From assembly GCA_021820665.1 (NCBI GenBank), contig JAKADK010000002.1, positions 1 to 64,000 on the forward strand: a stretch of 64,000 nt of DNA. The letters are read 5' to 3'. Positions 17,360-25,444 of the stretch are shown here, one piece after another (position 1 is the stretch's first letter; every line of letters begins with the position of its first letter). Position numbers and translations under genes: made by a program. The notes beneath the pieces are model-generated. The model saw nothing but the letters and a program-made list of their open reading frames with translations. It ran no database searches and was not told where the DNA came from. The stretch comes from Actinomycetes bacterium (GTDB taxonomy: Bacteria > Actinomycetota > Acidimicrobiia > Acidimicrobiales > RAAP-2).

Positions 17360-20038
17360 ATGAGCGGTATGCTCCGAGGATCGCTTCGGGTGTACCTCGG
17401 CTCGGCTCCCGGCGTCGGCAAGACCTACAACATGCTGAACGAGGGCTGGCGCCGGCGAGAGCGCGGCACCGACGTCGTCGTCGGCTGGACCGACAGTCAC
17501 GGGCGGGAGGCGACCGCCGCCCAGTTGCGGGACCTCGAAGTCATCCCGCCCAAGCTGCTCGTCCACCGCGGCCAGGTGCTCGCCGAGATGGACCTCGAAC
17601 TGCTCCTGCGCCGCCAACCCGAGGTGGCGCTCGTCGACGAGTTGGCCCACACCAACGCACCGGGAGCGGCCCACGACAAACGCTGGCAGGACGTCGAGTC
17701 GCTCCTCGATGCCGGCATCACGGTGATCTCGACGGTCAATATCCAGAACCTCGAGTCACTGAACGATGTCGTCGCTGCCATCACCGGCGTACCCCAACAC
17801 GAAACGGTCCCCGATGCCTTCGTGCGGGGCGCCGAGCAGGTCGAGCTGGTCGACATGACCCCCGAAGCGCTGCGCCGCCGTATGGCCCACGGTCACGTCT
17901 ATCCGCCCGAGCAGGTCGACGTGGCGCTGGCCAACTACTTCCGTCTGGGGAACCTGGTCGCCCTGCGCGAGCTTGCCCTCTTGTGGGTGGCCGACAACGT
18001 CGACGAGCAGCTCCAGAGCTACCGACGGCGTCACGGGATCGACGAGCCCTGGGAGACCAAGGAACGGGTGCTCGTCGCCCTCACCGGCGCCAGGAGCGGG
18101 GAGCACCTCATCCGGCGAGCAGCGCGCATGGCCCAGCGTGCCAAAGGCGCCCTCATCGCCGTGCACGTCGCCGACGACGGGCACGGCAAGAGCTTTCCGT
18201 CGCACCTCGACGAGCAGCGCGCGCTCGTCACCCAACTCGGCGGCAGCTACCGGGAGGTCGTCGGCACCGACGTCGCCGACGCGCTGGTCCAGGTAGCGCG
18301 AGCAGAGAACGCCACCCAGATCGTAATCGGCGCCAGCCACCGCTCACGTTGGACCCGCCTCAGCGGCGGGTCGGTCGTGAACGCTGTCATTGCCAATTCG
18401 GGCGACACCGTCGACGTCCACGTCATCTCCACGCCGGCACGAGCTGTCATTGACAAGACGAACCCGTCGACGACCGAACGCAAGGGCCGAGGTGCACCCA
18501 CGCTTCTCGCCCGCCTCGCGGCGGCCGGCGCCGTCGGCACTCGTCGGCGGATCCTCGGCCTCGTGATCGCCATCGTCGCCCTCCCCCTCGTCACCCTCTG
18601 TCTCGCTGCGACGCGCGGGGAGCTGCCACTTGGCACCGTCTCGCTCCTGTACCTCCTCCCGGTGGTCGCCGCTGCCGCCGTCGGCGGTGCTCTGGCCGGT
18701 GCGGTCGCCGGCCTCGGCGGCTTCCTCCTTCTCAACTGGTTCTTCAGTCCCCCGATCCATACGTTGTCCATCGCGGATCCTCGCGACGTCTTCACTCTGG
18801 TCGTCTTCGTGGTGGTGGCCGCCATCGTGAGCGCCCTCGTGGACGTGGCCGCCCGGCGTTCCGTCGATGCCCGACGCGCCCGTCTGCAGGCCGCGTCCCT
18901 GGCTCGGGCCACCGGCACACTGGTCGATCGGCCCGACCCGCTCCCGGCGCTCGTGGACGAGATCGTCCAGACCTTTCCCGTCCGTGGTGCCGCCGTACTA
19001 CGCCGTGCCGGCGACGGTTGGAGGACCGAGGCGACCGCCGGAGAGGAACCGCCCTCCTCGCCTCGCGATGCCACGCTCGCCTTGCCAATCGACGAGGCCC
19101 GGGTGCTCGCCCTGGCGGCTGGCCGGATGCGAGCCGACGACCGGGTGGCGGTCGGCACGTTCGCCAGCCAGCTCGCAGTCGCCGTCGTGAAGCGCGAGCT
19201 CCACGCGCAGGCATCCGAGGCCACCGCCCTCGCCAAGGCGAACGAGATGCGGACGGCACTGCTCGCGGCGGTGAGCCACGACCTGCGCACACCGCTGGCG
19301 TCGATCAAGACGGCGGCCACGAGCTTCCTCCCCGACGACGTGGCCTGGGACCCGGACGCGGTCCGTACCTTGCTCGGAACCATCGACGCCGAGGTCGACC
19401 GGCTCTCGGCACTGGTCGCCAACCTCCTCGACATGAGCAGGTTGACCACCGGTGCCGTTGTCGTGCACCTCGAGCACGTCGGGTTCGACGAAGTGGTGGC
19501 CGCCGCGCTGACGTCGCTCTCCAACGGCACCGACCGGGTAGAGCTGAGCATCCCCGAGGCCCTCGACCCCGTCGATGCCGACGCTCCTCTCCTCGAGCGC
19601 GCCATCGCCAATCTGCTGGCCAATGCCATCCACGCCTCGGGTGATCACCCTGTCCGCGTCATCGCTGCCAGCCAGCCGGGCGGCTGGGTGGAGCTTCGGA
19701 TCGTCGACCGGGGTCCGGGGATCGCGCCCGTGGACCGGGAACGGATCTTCCTCCCGTTCCAGCGCCTCGGGGACCGCGAGGCCGGCAGCGGTGTCGGCCT
19801 CGGGCTGGCGGTGGCCAAAGGTTTCATCGAGGCGCTCGGGGGGGACCTCCAGGTCGAAGATACCCCTGGGGGTGGCGCTACCATGATCGTCCGACTCCCT
19901 CGGGCCCAGGTGGTGGCGTCCCGTCTTGCACCTGAGGTGCCGGATACCTCTCGGCGCCGAGCCGGTTCGAATGATGGAGCCACGACCCCCGGGCCACCAC
20001 TCGGCGAATCGATCCTCTCGAGGGGCGGAACCGAGTGA
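17360..20038 (+). CDS. kdpD: KdpD, K+/turgor sensor histidine kinase
   Basis: The protein has 892 residues. The N-terminal KdpD domain has Walker A GSAPGVGKT (14-22) and VDELAHTN. A universal-stress-like domain follows (about 230-360, VLVALTGARSGEHLIRRAA, IVIGASHRSRW). Four short membrane helices (about 395-500, DUF4118-type) lead to a GAF-like segment, then HisKA with SHDLRTPLASIKTA (His640) and an HATPase with RGPGIAP and GVGLGLAVAKGFIEALGG. It phosphorylates KdpE when K+ is limiting. It overlaps kdpE by 4 bp (GTGA at 20035-20038). Confidence 0.95.
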   Translation: MSGMLRGSLRVYLGSAPGVGKTYNMLNEGWRRRERGTDVVVGWTDSHGREATAAQLRDLEVIPPKLLVHRGQVLAEMDLELLLRRQPEVALVDELAHTNAPGAAHDKRWQDVESLLDAGITVISTVNIQNLESLNDVVAAITGVPQHETVPDAFVRGAEQVELVDMTPEALRRRMAHGHVYPPEQVDVALANYFRLGNLVALRELALLWVADNVDEQLQSYRRRHGIDEPWETKERVLVALTGARSGEHLIRRAARMAQRAKGALIAVHVADDGHGKSFPSHLDEQRALVTQLGGSYREVVGTDVADALVQVARAENATQIVIGASHRSRWTRLSGGSVVNAVIANSGDTVDVHVISTPARAVIDKTNPSTTERKGRGAPTLLARLAAAGAVGTRRRILGLVIAIVALPLVTLCLAATRGELPLGTVSLLYLLPVVAAAAVGGALAGAVAGLGGFLLLNWFFSPPIHTLSIADPRDVFTLVVFVVVAAIVSALVDVAARRSVDARRARLQAASLARATGTLVDRPDPLPALVDEIVQTFPVRGAAVLRRAGDGWRTEATAGEEPPSSPRDATLALPIDEARVLALAAGRMRADDRVAVGTFASQLAVAVVKRELHAQASEATALAKANEMRTALLAAVSHDLRTPLASIKTAATSFLPDDVAWDPDAVRTLLGTIDAEVDRLSALVANLLDMSRLTTGAVVVHLEHVGFDEVVAAALTSLSNGTDRVELSIPEALDPVDADAPLLERAIANLLANAIHASGDHPVRVIAASQPGGWVELRIVDRGPGIAPVDRERIFLPFQRLGDREAGSGVGLGLAVAKGFIEALGGDLQVEDTPGGGATMIVRLPRAQVVASRLAPEVPDTSRRRAGSNDGATTPGPPLGESILSRGGTE

Positions 20039-20721
20039 GCCACATCCTCGTCGTCGATGACGAAGCCCCTTTCGCCCGGGCCTTGAGCATCGGCCTGCGG
20101 GCCCGTGGCTATGACGTCGAATGGGTTGCCAACGGGCGAAGCGGGCTCGAGGCGGCAGCCCGAGAGCACCCCGACGTCATCTTGCTGGACCTCGGCCTGC
20201 CCGACCTCGACGGAATCGATGTCCTGCGGGGCCTGCGCGCCTGGACGACGACGCCGGTCATCGTGCTTTCCGCTCGCAGCTACGAGCAGGCAAAGGTCGA
20301 AGCGTTGGACTGCGGGGCCGACGACTACGTCACCAAGCCCTTCGGCATGGACGAGCTTCTGGCCCGCGTCCGCACTGCGCTGCGCCGGGGGGCGCCGACC
20401 GAGGACCGGGCGCGGGTCGTGACCGAGCACTTCACCATCGACCTCCTCAATGAGCAGGTGATCGACCATCAGGGCCGGCCGGTGCACCTGACTCCGACCG
20501 AGTGGCACATGCTCGCCACCCTGGCGCGCAACCCTGGAAAGCTCATTTCTCAACGCCAGCTTCTCCAGACAGTGTGGGGACCGCAGTACGAGCGGGAGTC
20601 GGACTACCTGCGAAGCTACATGGGCAGGATCCGACGAAAGCTGGAACCTGACCCTGCCCGGCCCCGCTACTTCCAGACTGAGCCAGGAATGGGCTACCGG
20701 TTCGTCGTGCCCGAGGAGTAG
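20035..20721 (+). CDS. kdpE: KdpE, OmpR-family response regulator
   Basis: The protein has 228 residues. The receiver domain has acidic Asp8/Asp9, phospho-acceptor Asp52 in ILLDLGLPD and the conserved Lys in VTKPFGMDELL. The winged-helix domain contains HLTPTEWHMLATLARNPGKL and SDYLRSYMGRIRRKLEPDPARPRYFQTEPGMGYRF. It activates kdp transcription. GTG 20035 is fixed by the 4-bp overlap with kdpD. Confidence 0.95.
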   Translation: MSHILVVDDEAPFARALSIGLRARGYDVEWVANGRSGLEAAAREHPDVILLDLGLPDLDGIDVLRGLRAWTTTPVIVLSARSYEQAKVEALDCGADDYVTKPFGMDELLARVRTALRRGAPTEDRARVVTEHFTIDLLNEQVIDHQGRPVHLTPTEWHMLATLARNPGKLISQRQLLQTVWGPQYERESDYLRSYMGRIRRKLEPDPARPRYFQTEPGMGYRFVVPEE

Positions 20722-20722
20722 A

Positions 20723-20738
20723 AGCACGGGATCGTGCT
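20723..20738 (+). terminator. Hairpin immediately after kdpE
   Basis: AGCACG (20723-20728), loop GGAT, CGTGCT (20733-20738) form a perfect 6-bp stem that begins one base after the kdpE stop codon. No T-run follows. Confidence 0.45.
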
Positions 20739-20884
20739 GACATGCGGCGGGTTCGCCGAAGCGGCCTCAGCTCATGGGGACACCCGCGAGACGGAGCTGG
20801 GCACGGCGACTGTACCGCCTCTCTGCGCACGTGTCAGCTGAAACACAGAGGGCCGTAGGGCATGGTCAAGATGAGCAACCATCG

Positions 20885-20930
20885 GTGCACGAGCACCGTG
20901 CACGAGCACCGTGCACGAGCACCGTGCGCC
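20885..20930. repeat. Three tandem 13-bp repeats, GTGCACGAGCACC
   Basis: GTGCACGAGCACC is repeated perfectly at 20885, 20898 and 20911, with a partial fourth (GTGCGCC). Each unit holds an inverted GTGC/GCAC pair. The array lies 78 bp upstream of the RDD gene and could be an operator cluster or a simple tandem repeat. Confidence 0.8.
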
Positions 20931-21007
20931 TTGCCCCGATAGATTGAGCCTCGCGGTCCCCTGCGGAGGCGCACCCGCGTGTGCCCGACGGCGAAATGAG
21001 GCGAGTG

Positions 21008-21613
21008 ATGACCCAATCCCCCGGCGTGCCTGAGAACGATCCGGCTGCGGCAGGCTTCGGAGCGCCTCTCCCGCCGCCGATGCCGCCGCCGATGCCTTCG
21101 TCGTCGATGCCACCGCCGCCGCCTCCCGACGGAGGACCGTCCGCCCAGTGGTCGTACCCCGCGGCGTCTCCCGTGCCGCCGGGAATGGCATTCCCGGCGT
21201 CCCCAGGGATGTACTTCGACCCGGCCACGGGTCTCACACTGCCCGTCGGCACGGCGCTGGCGCCGGTGGGTCGGCGGATCGGTGCCTACTTCCTCAGCAT
21301 CGTGCTCGTCGTCGTGACCCTGGTGATCGGCTACCTCATCTGGGGAGCCATCCTGTGGGGACGGGGAACGAGCCCGGCCCTCAACGTGTTGGGCATGCGG
21401 GTCTGGCACCCCGACACGGCTCGACCGGCCGGTTGGTGGCGCATGGCGTTGCGGGACGTCATCGGTGGCATCGTCCAGGGCTTCCTCGGCGGGATCACGG
21501 GCCTCGTCTCGTTCATCCTCTTCCTCGCCACGAGGGAGCACCGGAGCCTGTGCGATCTGGTGGGCGGAACGGTGGTCATCCACGACCCCAACAAGGTCCT
21601 GCCCCAGCGGTAG
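21008..21613 (+). CDS. RDD-family membrane protein with proline-rich N-terminus
   Basis: The protein has about 201 residues from ATG 21008; the frame is open a little further upstream. Residues 1-60 are dominated by Pro, Met and Ser (PPPMPPPMPSSSMPPPPPP). The RDD domain follows: VGRRIGAYFLSIVLVVVTL with a membrane helix, LNVLGMRVWHPDTARPAGWWRMALRD, two further hydrophobic segments and HRSLCDLVGGTVVI. RDD proteins are small integral membrane proteins of mostly unknown function, some proposed as ion exchangers. A 13-bp tandem repeat lies just upstream. Confidence 0.8.
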   Translation: MTQSPGVPENDPAAAGFGAPLPPPMPPPMPSSSMPPPPPPDGGPSAQWSYPAASPVPPGMAFPASPGMYFDPATGLTLPVGTALAPVGRRIGAYFLSIVLVVVTLVIGYLIWGAILWGRGTSPALNVLGMRVWHPDTARPAGWWRMALRDVIGGIVQGFLGGITGLVSFILFLATREHRSLCDLVGGTVVIHDPNKVLPQR

Positions 21614-21721
21614 ACAAGGCGGGGGAGCAGCGGCGGTTTGGCAGGCCCGGTTGGAAGGCTGGCGGCCAGGTCTGCGCCCTCGCACAACAGCGGGGACCGA
21701 TCCCCCGCATAGCGACAACGG

Positions 21722-22837
21722 ATGCCGTCGCCCTACGCTGCTCGGGTGCCCATGGCGACCGACCACTCCGCCGCGACGCCGCTCGGTGGTCGCGAGGGCG
21801 GCGCCACTCCCTCGGGAGCGTGGCGACGGATCGCCTCGTGGTGGGGCGCCGACGCTCGCACCTGGCGTCGTCGCCTCGTGGTCGCGCTCGGTGCCCTCTG
21901 GGTCCTTGACGGCTTGCTCCAGTTCCAGCCGGCGATGTACAGCCGGGGTCCGGACAGCTTCGCCGCCACCGTCCTGCAGTACAACACCATGGGTCGCCCG
22001 AACCTCCTCACGGACCTCATCCGGTTCGCCGTCACCCTGACCTACGGCAGCTCCACCCACGAAGTGGTCTTCAACACGCTCGCCGCGGTGACCCAAGTGG
22101 CTATCGGCGTCGGCCTGCTCGTCCGGCGCACGGAGCGACTCGCGCTGGTTGCCTCTGCGTGCTGGGCGATCGTCCCCTGGGTGGTGGGCGAGGCGCTGGG
22201 CCAGCTGCTGTTCCCCCAGACCACCATGGCCATCACCGGCGCTCCCGGTGCCGCGCTCGTCTACCTCGTCCTGAGCCTGGCGCTGTGGCCCCGTCGCTCT
22301 CGCCCGGAGGGCGAACCGTCGCCGTCTCTTCCTCCCCCCGCCCCTGCCGAGGGTGGGCTGCTCGGCCGAAGGGGAGCGCTTGTCGTCTGGGCCCTGGCCT
22401 GGGGAGGCACGGCGCTGCTCGAGCTCGAACGGGCCAACTGGGCCCCGAACGCCATCTCCGCCCAGCTGGCAGAGCTGGCCAGCCGAGAGCCCGGGTTCCT
22501 TGCCGCCCTCGACCGCCTGACGTCCAGCGCGACGTTCGGGCATGGCACGGAGATCGCCCTCGTCTTGGCTCTGGTGCAACTCTGGATTGCCACCGCCGCG
22601 CTGCGACCGCCCACCCGCACCACCGCGCTCGCCGTCGGGATCGTCGTGTCGATCGTCTTCTGGGTCGTCGGGCAGAACCTGGGTGGATTGTTCACCGGTA
22701 CCGCCAGCGACCCCAACCTGGGACCGCCGATGGTGCTGCTCGCACTTGCTCTCTGGCCCCGGACCGGCGCCCCCGGGGCCGGGGCCGATCCCGATCCACC
22801 GGATGCCGGTCGGACGACGCGCCATCGCGACACGTGA
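21722..22837 (+). CDS. Polytopic membrane protein of unknown function
   Basis: The protein has 371 residues from ATG 21722, or 361 from ATG 21752; neither has a clear ribosome-binding site. It contains about seven or eight hydrophobic segments (for example RLVVALGALWVLDGLLQF, EVVFNTLAAVTQVAIGVGLLV, AALVYLVLSLALW, IALVLALVQLWIATAAL, LAVGIVVSIVFWVVGQNLGG). The central linker (about 195-215) is Pro-rich and cytoplasmic-looking. The WVLDGLLQFQPAMYSRGPDSFA segment recalls a small conserved actinobacterial membrane family, but I cannot assign a function. It is convergent with the next gene. Confidence 0.7.
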   Translation: MPSPYAARVPMATDHSAATPLGGREGGATPSGAWRRIASWWGADARTWRRRLVVALGALWVLDGLLQFQPAMYSRGPDSFAATVLQYNTMGRPNLLTDLIRFAVTLTYGSSTHEVVFNTLAAVTQVAIGVGLLVRRTERLALVASACWAIVPWVVGEALGQLLFPQTTMAITGAPGAALVYLVLSLALWPRRSRPEGEPSPSLPPPAPAEGGLLGRRGALVVWALAWGGTALLELERANWAPNAISAQLAELASREPGFLAALDRLTSSATFGHGTEIALVLALVQLWIATAALRPPTRTTALAVGIVVSIVFWVVGQNLGGLFTGTASDPNLGPPMVLLALALWPRTGAPGAGADPDPPDAGRTTRHRDT

Positions 22838-22879
22838 CCACGAGGGCGCCCGGGCCGCTCGAGCGTCAGTGCCGGTCGG

Positions 22880-24283
22880 TCACCACTGGGGCCAGCCAGC
22901 CGGCAGCGTGCCCGTGGGTGGGTTGTTCTGCAGGACGCCGCCGGGAGCGCCGAGCGCTTGGAGGAGCTGGGAGAAGTTGGCCCCGAACGCCGTCGAGTTG
23001 GCCCCGCTGAACTGCCCGTACTCGCGGGCCATCGTGTACCCCTGGCCCGACCCACCGGCCCATCCCGTCTCGATCCCGTCCGGACCCTCGTACATGGTTC
23101 CGAGCACCGTCGCCGAGGTGACGTCCTGGCCGACCACCACCATCGGCTCGATGTCCTCGGCGGCATAGACGACCAGCCCTGCAGCCGGGCCGGCGGTTAA
23201 CCGGTAGGTGATGAACGTCCCTCCTGGCCACCCGGCGTTGGTCGTGTTGAGCACGACGCCGTTGCCAATGGCATAGATCGGACCGTACCCGCTGTAGTCG
23301 ACACCCTGGTCGATCCGCTCCGGCGAGAGAGCGCTGATCGCCCGCAACGGATTGGCGTACGTCCCCGGCGACGGGGCCGGACCACCCGGGGCCGGACCAC
23401 CCGGGGCCGGTGACGGAGGTGTCGACGCGCCCGTATCGGCCGCCTGTTGCGCCGCCCGCTGCGCGGCCAGTTGAGCCGCCTGCTGAGCCGCCTGCTGCGC
23501 CGCCCGCTGCGCGGCCAGTTGAGCCGCCTGCTGAGCCGCCTGCTGAGCCGCCTGCTGCCGGGCGGCCATCGCTTCCTCCTGCGCCCGCTGCGCCGCCGCC
23601 TCCCGCTGCAGCGCTGCCGCAAGCACTGCCTGGAGATTGCCCTTCACGTGGGCAAGGGTGGCCTCGTCGCTGGCCAGAGCCACCTGCGCCCGCTGCCGGT
23701 CAGCGGCCAAGGTGGCGACGAGCTGGGCAGCGTGGGCCGTCGCTCCGTGCGCCGCCGCAGCCGCAGCCGTCTCTATCTGCTGGTCACGTCGGTAGGTGGC
23801 AACGGCCGTGTCGAGCTTTCCCGCTGCGAGCCCCGCGTACTCGCTCTGCGCCATCGCCTTCGTCTGGCTCCCCGACTCGAAGAGCGTCAGCTCAGGCGAG
23901 CCGGCCAATGAGGCAGATCCGGACACGTAGGACTGCACCGCGACCCGGCGCAACCGGGCCAGGGCGCTCGCCGCCGCCGACCGGTCGGCCGACAACCGAC
24001 GATCGTCCACCGACTCGAGGTGCTGGGCTGCCGACAGGCGGGCCTGGGCCACGTCCGACTCGCTGACGATCTGCTGGACGGCGGCACCCTGGGCGATGAT
24101 CTGCTGTTCGATCTGACTGATCTGAGCCCGGTCGGCGGAGGCACCGCTCGCTCCGGCATCAGCCGGCGATCCGCCGACCACCACCACGATCGAGCCCACG
24201 AACGCCGTCACCGCGACGGCAATGCGGGTCAACCGCAGACCCCTGCCACCCGCAGCACTGCCCTTCTGCGTCGTCTCGTGCAT
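22880..24283 (-). CDS. Secreted coiled-coil protein with degenerate M23-like domain
   Basis: The protein has 467 residues. Residues 18-43 are a signal peptide (LTRIAVAVTAFVGSIVVVVGG then an A-x-A type site). Residues about 50-275 are Ala/Gln-rich coiled coil, including an AAQQAAQ/LAAQRAAQ repeat. A Pro/Gly linker precedes the C-terminal domain (about 310-467), which reads NPLRAISALSPERIDQGVDYSGYGPIYAIGNGVV like an M23 peptidase fold. The zinc ligands HxxxD and HxH of active M23 enzymes are not present, so it is probably non-catalytic. The layout resembles NlpC/M23 cell-wall factors of the FtsEX-partner type; a role in peptidoglycan remodelling is inference. Confidence 0.75.
   Translation of the reverse strand: MHETTQKGSAAGGRGLRLTRIAVAVTAFVGSIVVVVGGSPADAGASGASADRAQISQIEQQIIAQGAAVQQIVSESDVAQARLSAAQHLESVDDRRLSADRSAAASALARLRRVAVQSYVSGSASLAGSPELTLFESGSQTKAMAQSEYAGLAAGKLDTAVATYRRDQQIETAAAAAAHGATAHAAQLVATLAADRQRAQVALASDEATLAHVKGNLQAVLAAALQREAAAQRAQEEAMAARQQAAQQAAQQAAQLAAQRAAQQAAQQAAQLAAQRAAQQAADTGASTPPSPAPGGPAPGGPAPSPGTYANPLRAISALSPERIDQGVDYSGYGPIYAIGNGVVLNTTNAGWPGGTFITYRLTAGPAAGLVVYAAEDIEPMVVVGQDVTSATVLGTMYEGPDGIETGWAGGSGQGYTMAREYGQFSGANSTAFGANFSQLLQALGAPGGVLQNNPPTGTLPAGWPQW
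23448..23543. repeat. Two 48-bp tandem repeats in the coiled-coil gene
   Basis: A 48-bp unit starting TGCGCCGCCCGC is present twice in a row (23448-23495 and 23496-23543), with shorter TGAGCCGCCTGC echoes after it. It encodes 16-residue Ala/Gln-rich coiled-coil units and could vary in copy number without changing frame. Confidence 0.75.
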
Positions 24284-24574
24284 CCAGCTCCCATGGTCGT
24301 CTGCGGCTGGCGGCCCTGTCCTGGGTCCTCGTCGTCCCCTGCAGCGCCGCGCCGGCTCCCGCGGCCACCTGGCCCGGGGAGATGTCGCGACCGCCGCACG
24401 CTACCAGCCCCGCCGGTGGCGATCAACGTTCCCGATACCGATCACCACCCGCATGCCGGGGAGACCCAGCAGCAAAGGGGCGCCATTGCGCTCGACGCCG
24501 TCCCGAAGAGGCGTCGTCCCGGTGGCCCGGAGGGGTCGGCAACCGGTGCGCCGGAGAGCTCACACCCTAAGGCC
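24284..24574 (-). other. Long leader of the coiled-coil/M23-like gene
   Basis: These 290 bases between the coiled-coil gene and the short aldehyde dehydrogenase gene hold no convincing ORF. On the minus strand the segment about 24310-24410 is rich in paired G/C blocks, including GGGAGCCGG and GGGGACGACGAGGACCC. This recalls c-di-AMP (ydaO-type) riboswitch leaders, which often precede cell-wall hydrolase genes in actinobacteria, but I could not verify a consensus match. Confidence 0.25.
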
Positions 24575-25444
24575 TCACACCCCGACGGGGTGCCACACCG
24601 TTTTCGTCTCCACGAACGCCAGCATCCGGTGGGGCGTGGGCCTCTCCCGCCAGTCGAGCGCGGCCGCAGGCGGCCGGAGCACCCGCTTCACGCTCCCCGC
24701 CGCCAGCTGCTCGAGCTCGGTGACGAGCTCCGCCGGTACCCCGCACAGGTCCAGGGCGTCGACGTCCCGGTGGGCAGCCAGCACGGGGCCCACCTCGACA
24801 AGCGATCCGGTGAGCAGGTTGACGACACCACCGGGAAGATCGGAGGTGGCGAGCACCTCGGCCAGCGTCACCCCCGGCAGTGGCCGCAGCTCGGAAGCCA
24901 CGACCACGGTGGCGTTGCCGGTCACGATGGCCGGTGCCACCACGCTCACCAGGCCCAACAGGGACGATTCTTGCGGCGCGGCGATGCCCACGACACCGGT
25001 CGGCTCGGGGAGGCTGAAGTTGAAGTACGGTCCGGCGACCGGGTTCGAGGAGCCGGCGACCTGGGCGACCTTGTCCGCCCACCCCGCATACCAGACCAAC
25101 CGGTCGACGGCGGCATCGACGAGGGCGCCCGCCGCCCGGGCATCAACTCCCTCGCCCGCCTCCACCGCCTCGACGAACTGGGCCCGGCGGTCTTCGAGCA
25201 TCTCGGCGATGCGGTACACGACCTGCCCTCGGTTGTAGGCGGTGGCCGCCGCCCAGCCGACCTGCGCCTTGCGTGCCGCCACCACCGCATCCCTCACGTC
25301 CTTGCGGGACGCCCGGGCGGCGTTGGCGAGGAAGCCTCCGTCGGCGGCCCGCACGACGTAGGTGCGACCCGACTCCGAGCGAGGGAACGCTCCGCCGATC
25401 GCCAGCTTGTAGGTCTTGCGGACGCCGATCCGGTCGTCAGACAT
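24575..25444 (-). CDS. Short aldehyde dehydrogenase homologue lacking the catalytic Cys
   Basis: The protein has 289 residues, against about 480-500 for ordinary ALDHs. The N-terminal NAD-binding half is clear (YKLAIGGAFPRSESGRTY, AVVAARKAQVGWAAATAYNRGQVVYRIAEMLE, PTGVVGIAAPQESSLLGL). The catalytic domain is cut short: no GQxC motif or ELGGK-type glutamate motif is present and the frame ends after FVETKTVWHPVGV. The ending looks natural, not frameshifted. It overlaps the full ALDH gene by 8 bp (25437-25444), so the two products probably assemble together. I recall such long/short ALDH pairs behind deoC in actinobacteria. A structural or regulatory subunit role is inferred. Confidence 0.8.
   Translation of the reverse strand: MSDDRIGVRKTYKLAIGGAFPRSESGRTYVVRAADGGFLANAARASRKDVRDAVVAARKAQVGWAAATAYNRGQVVYRIAEMLEDRRAQFVEAVEAGEGVDARAAGALVDAAVDRLVWYAGWADKVAQVAGSSNPVAGPYFNFSLPEPTGVVGIAAPQESSLLGLVSVVAPAIVTGNATVVVASELRPLPGVTLAEVLATSDLPGGVVNLLTGSLVEVGPVLAAHRDVDALDLCGVPAELVTELEQLAAGSVKRVLRPPAAALDWRERPTPHRMLAFVETKTVWHPVGV

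Noticed and set aside
19961-19980. GGTTCGAAT-like sequence resembling a tRNA T-arm
   Set aside because: It lies inside the kdpD 3' end and no acceptor or anticodon stem can be built around it.
20885-20930. Possible CRISPR array
   Set aside because: The 13-bp units are directly adjacent without spacers and no cas genes are present.
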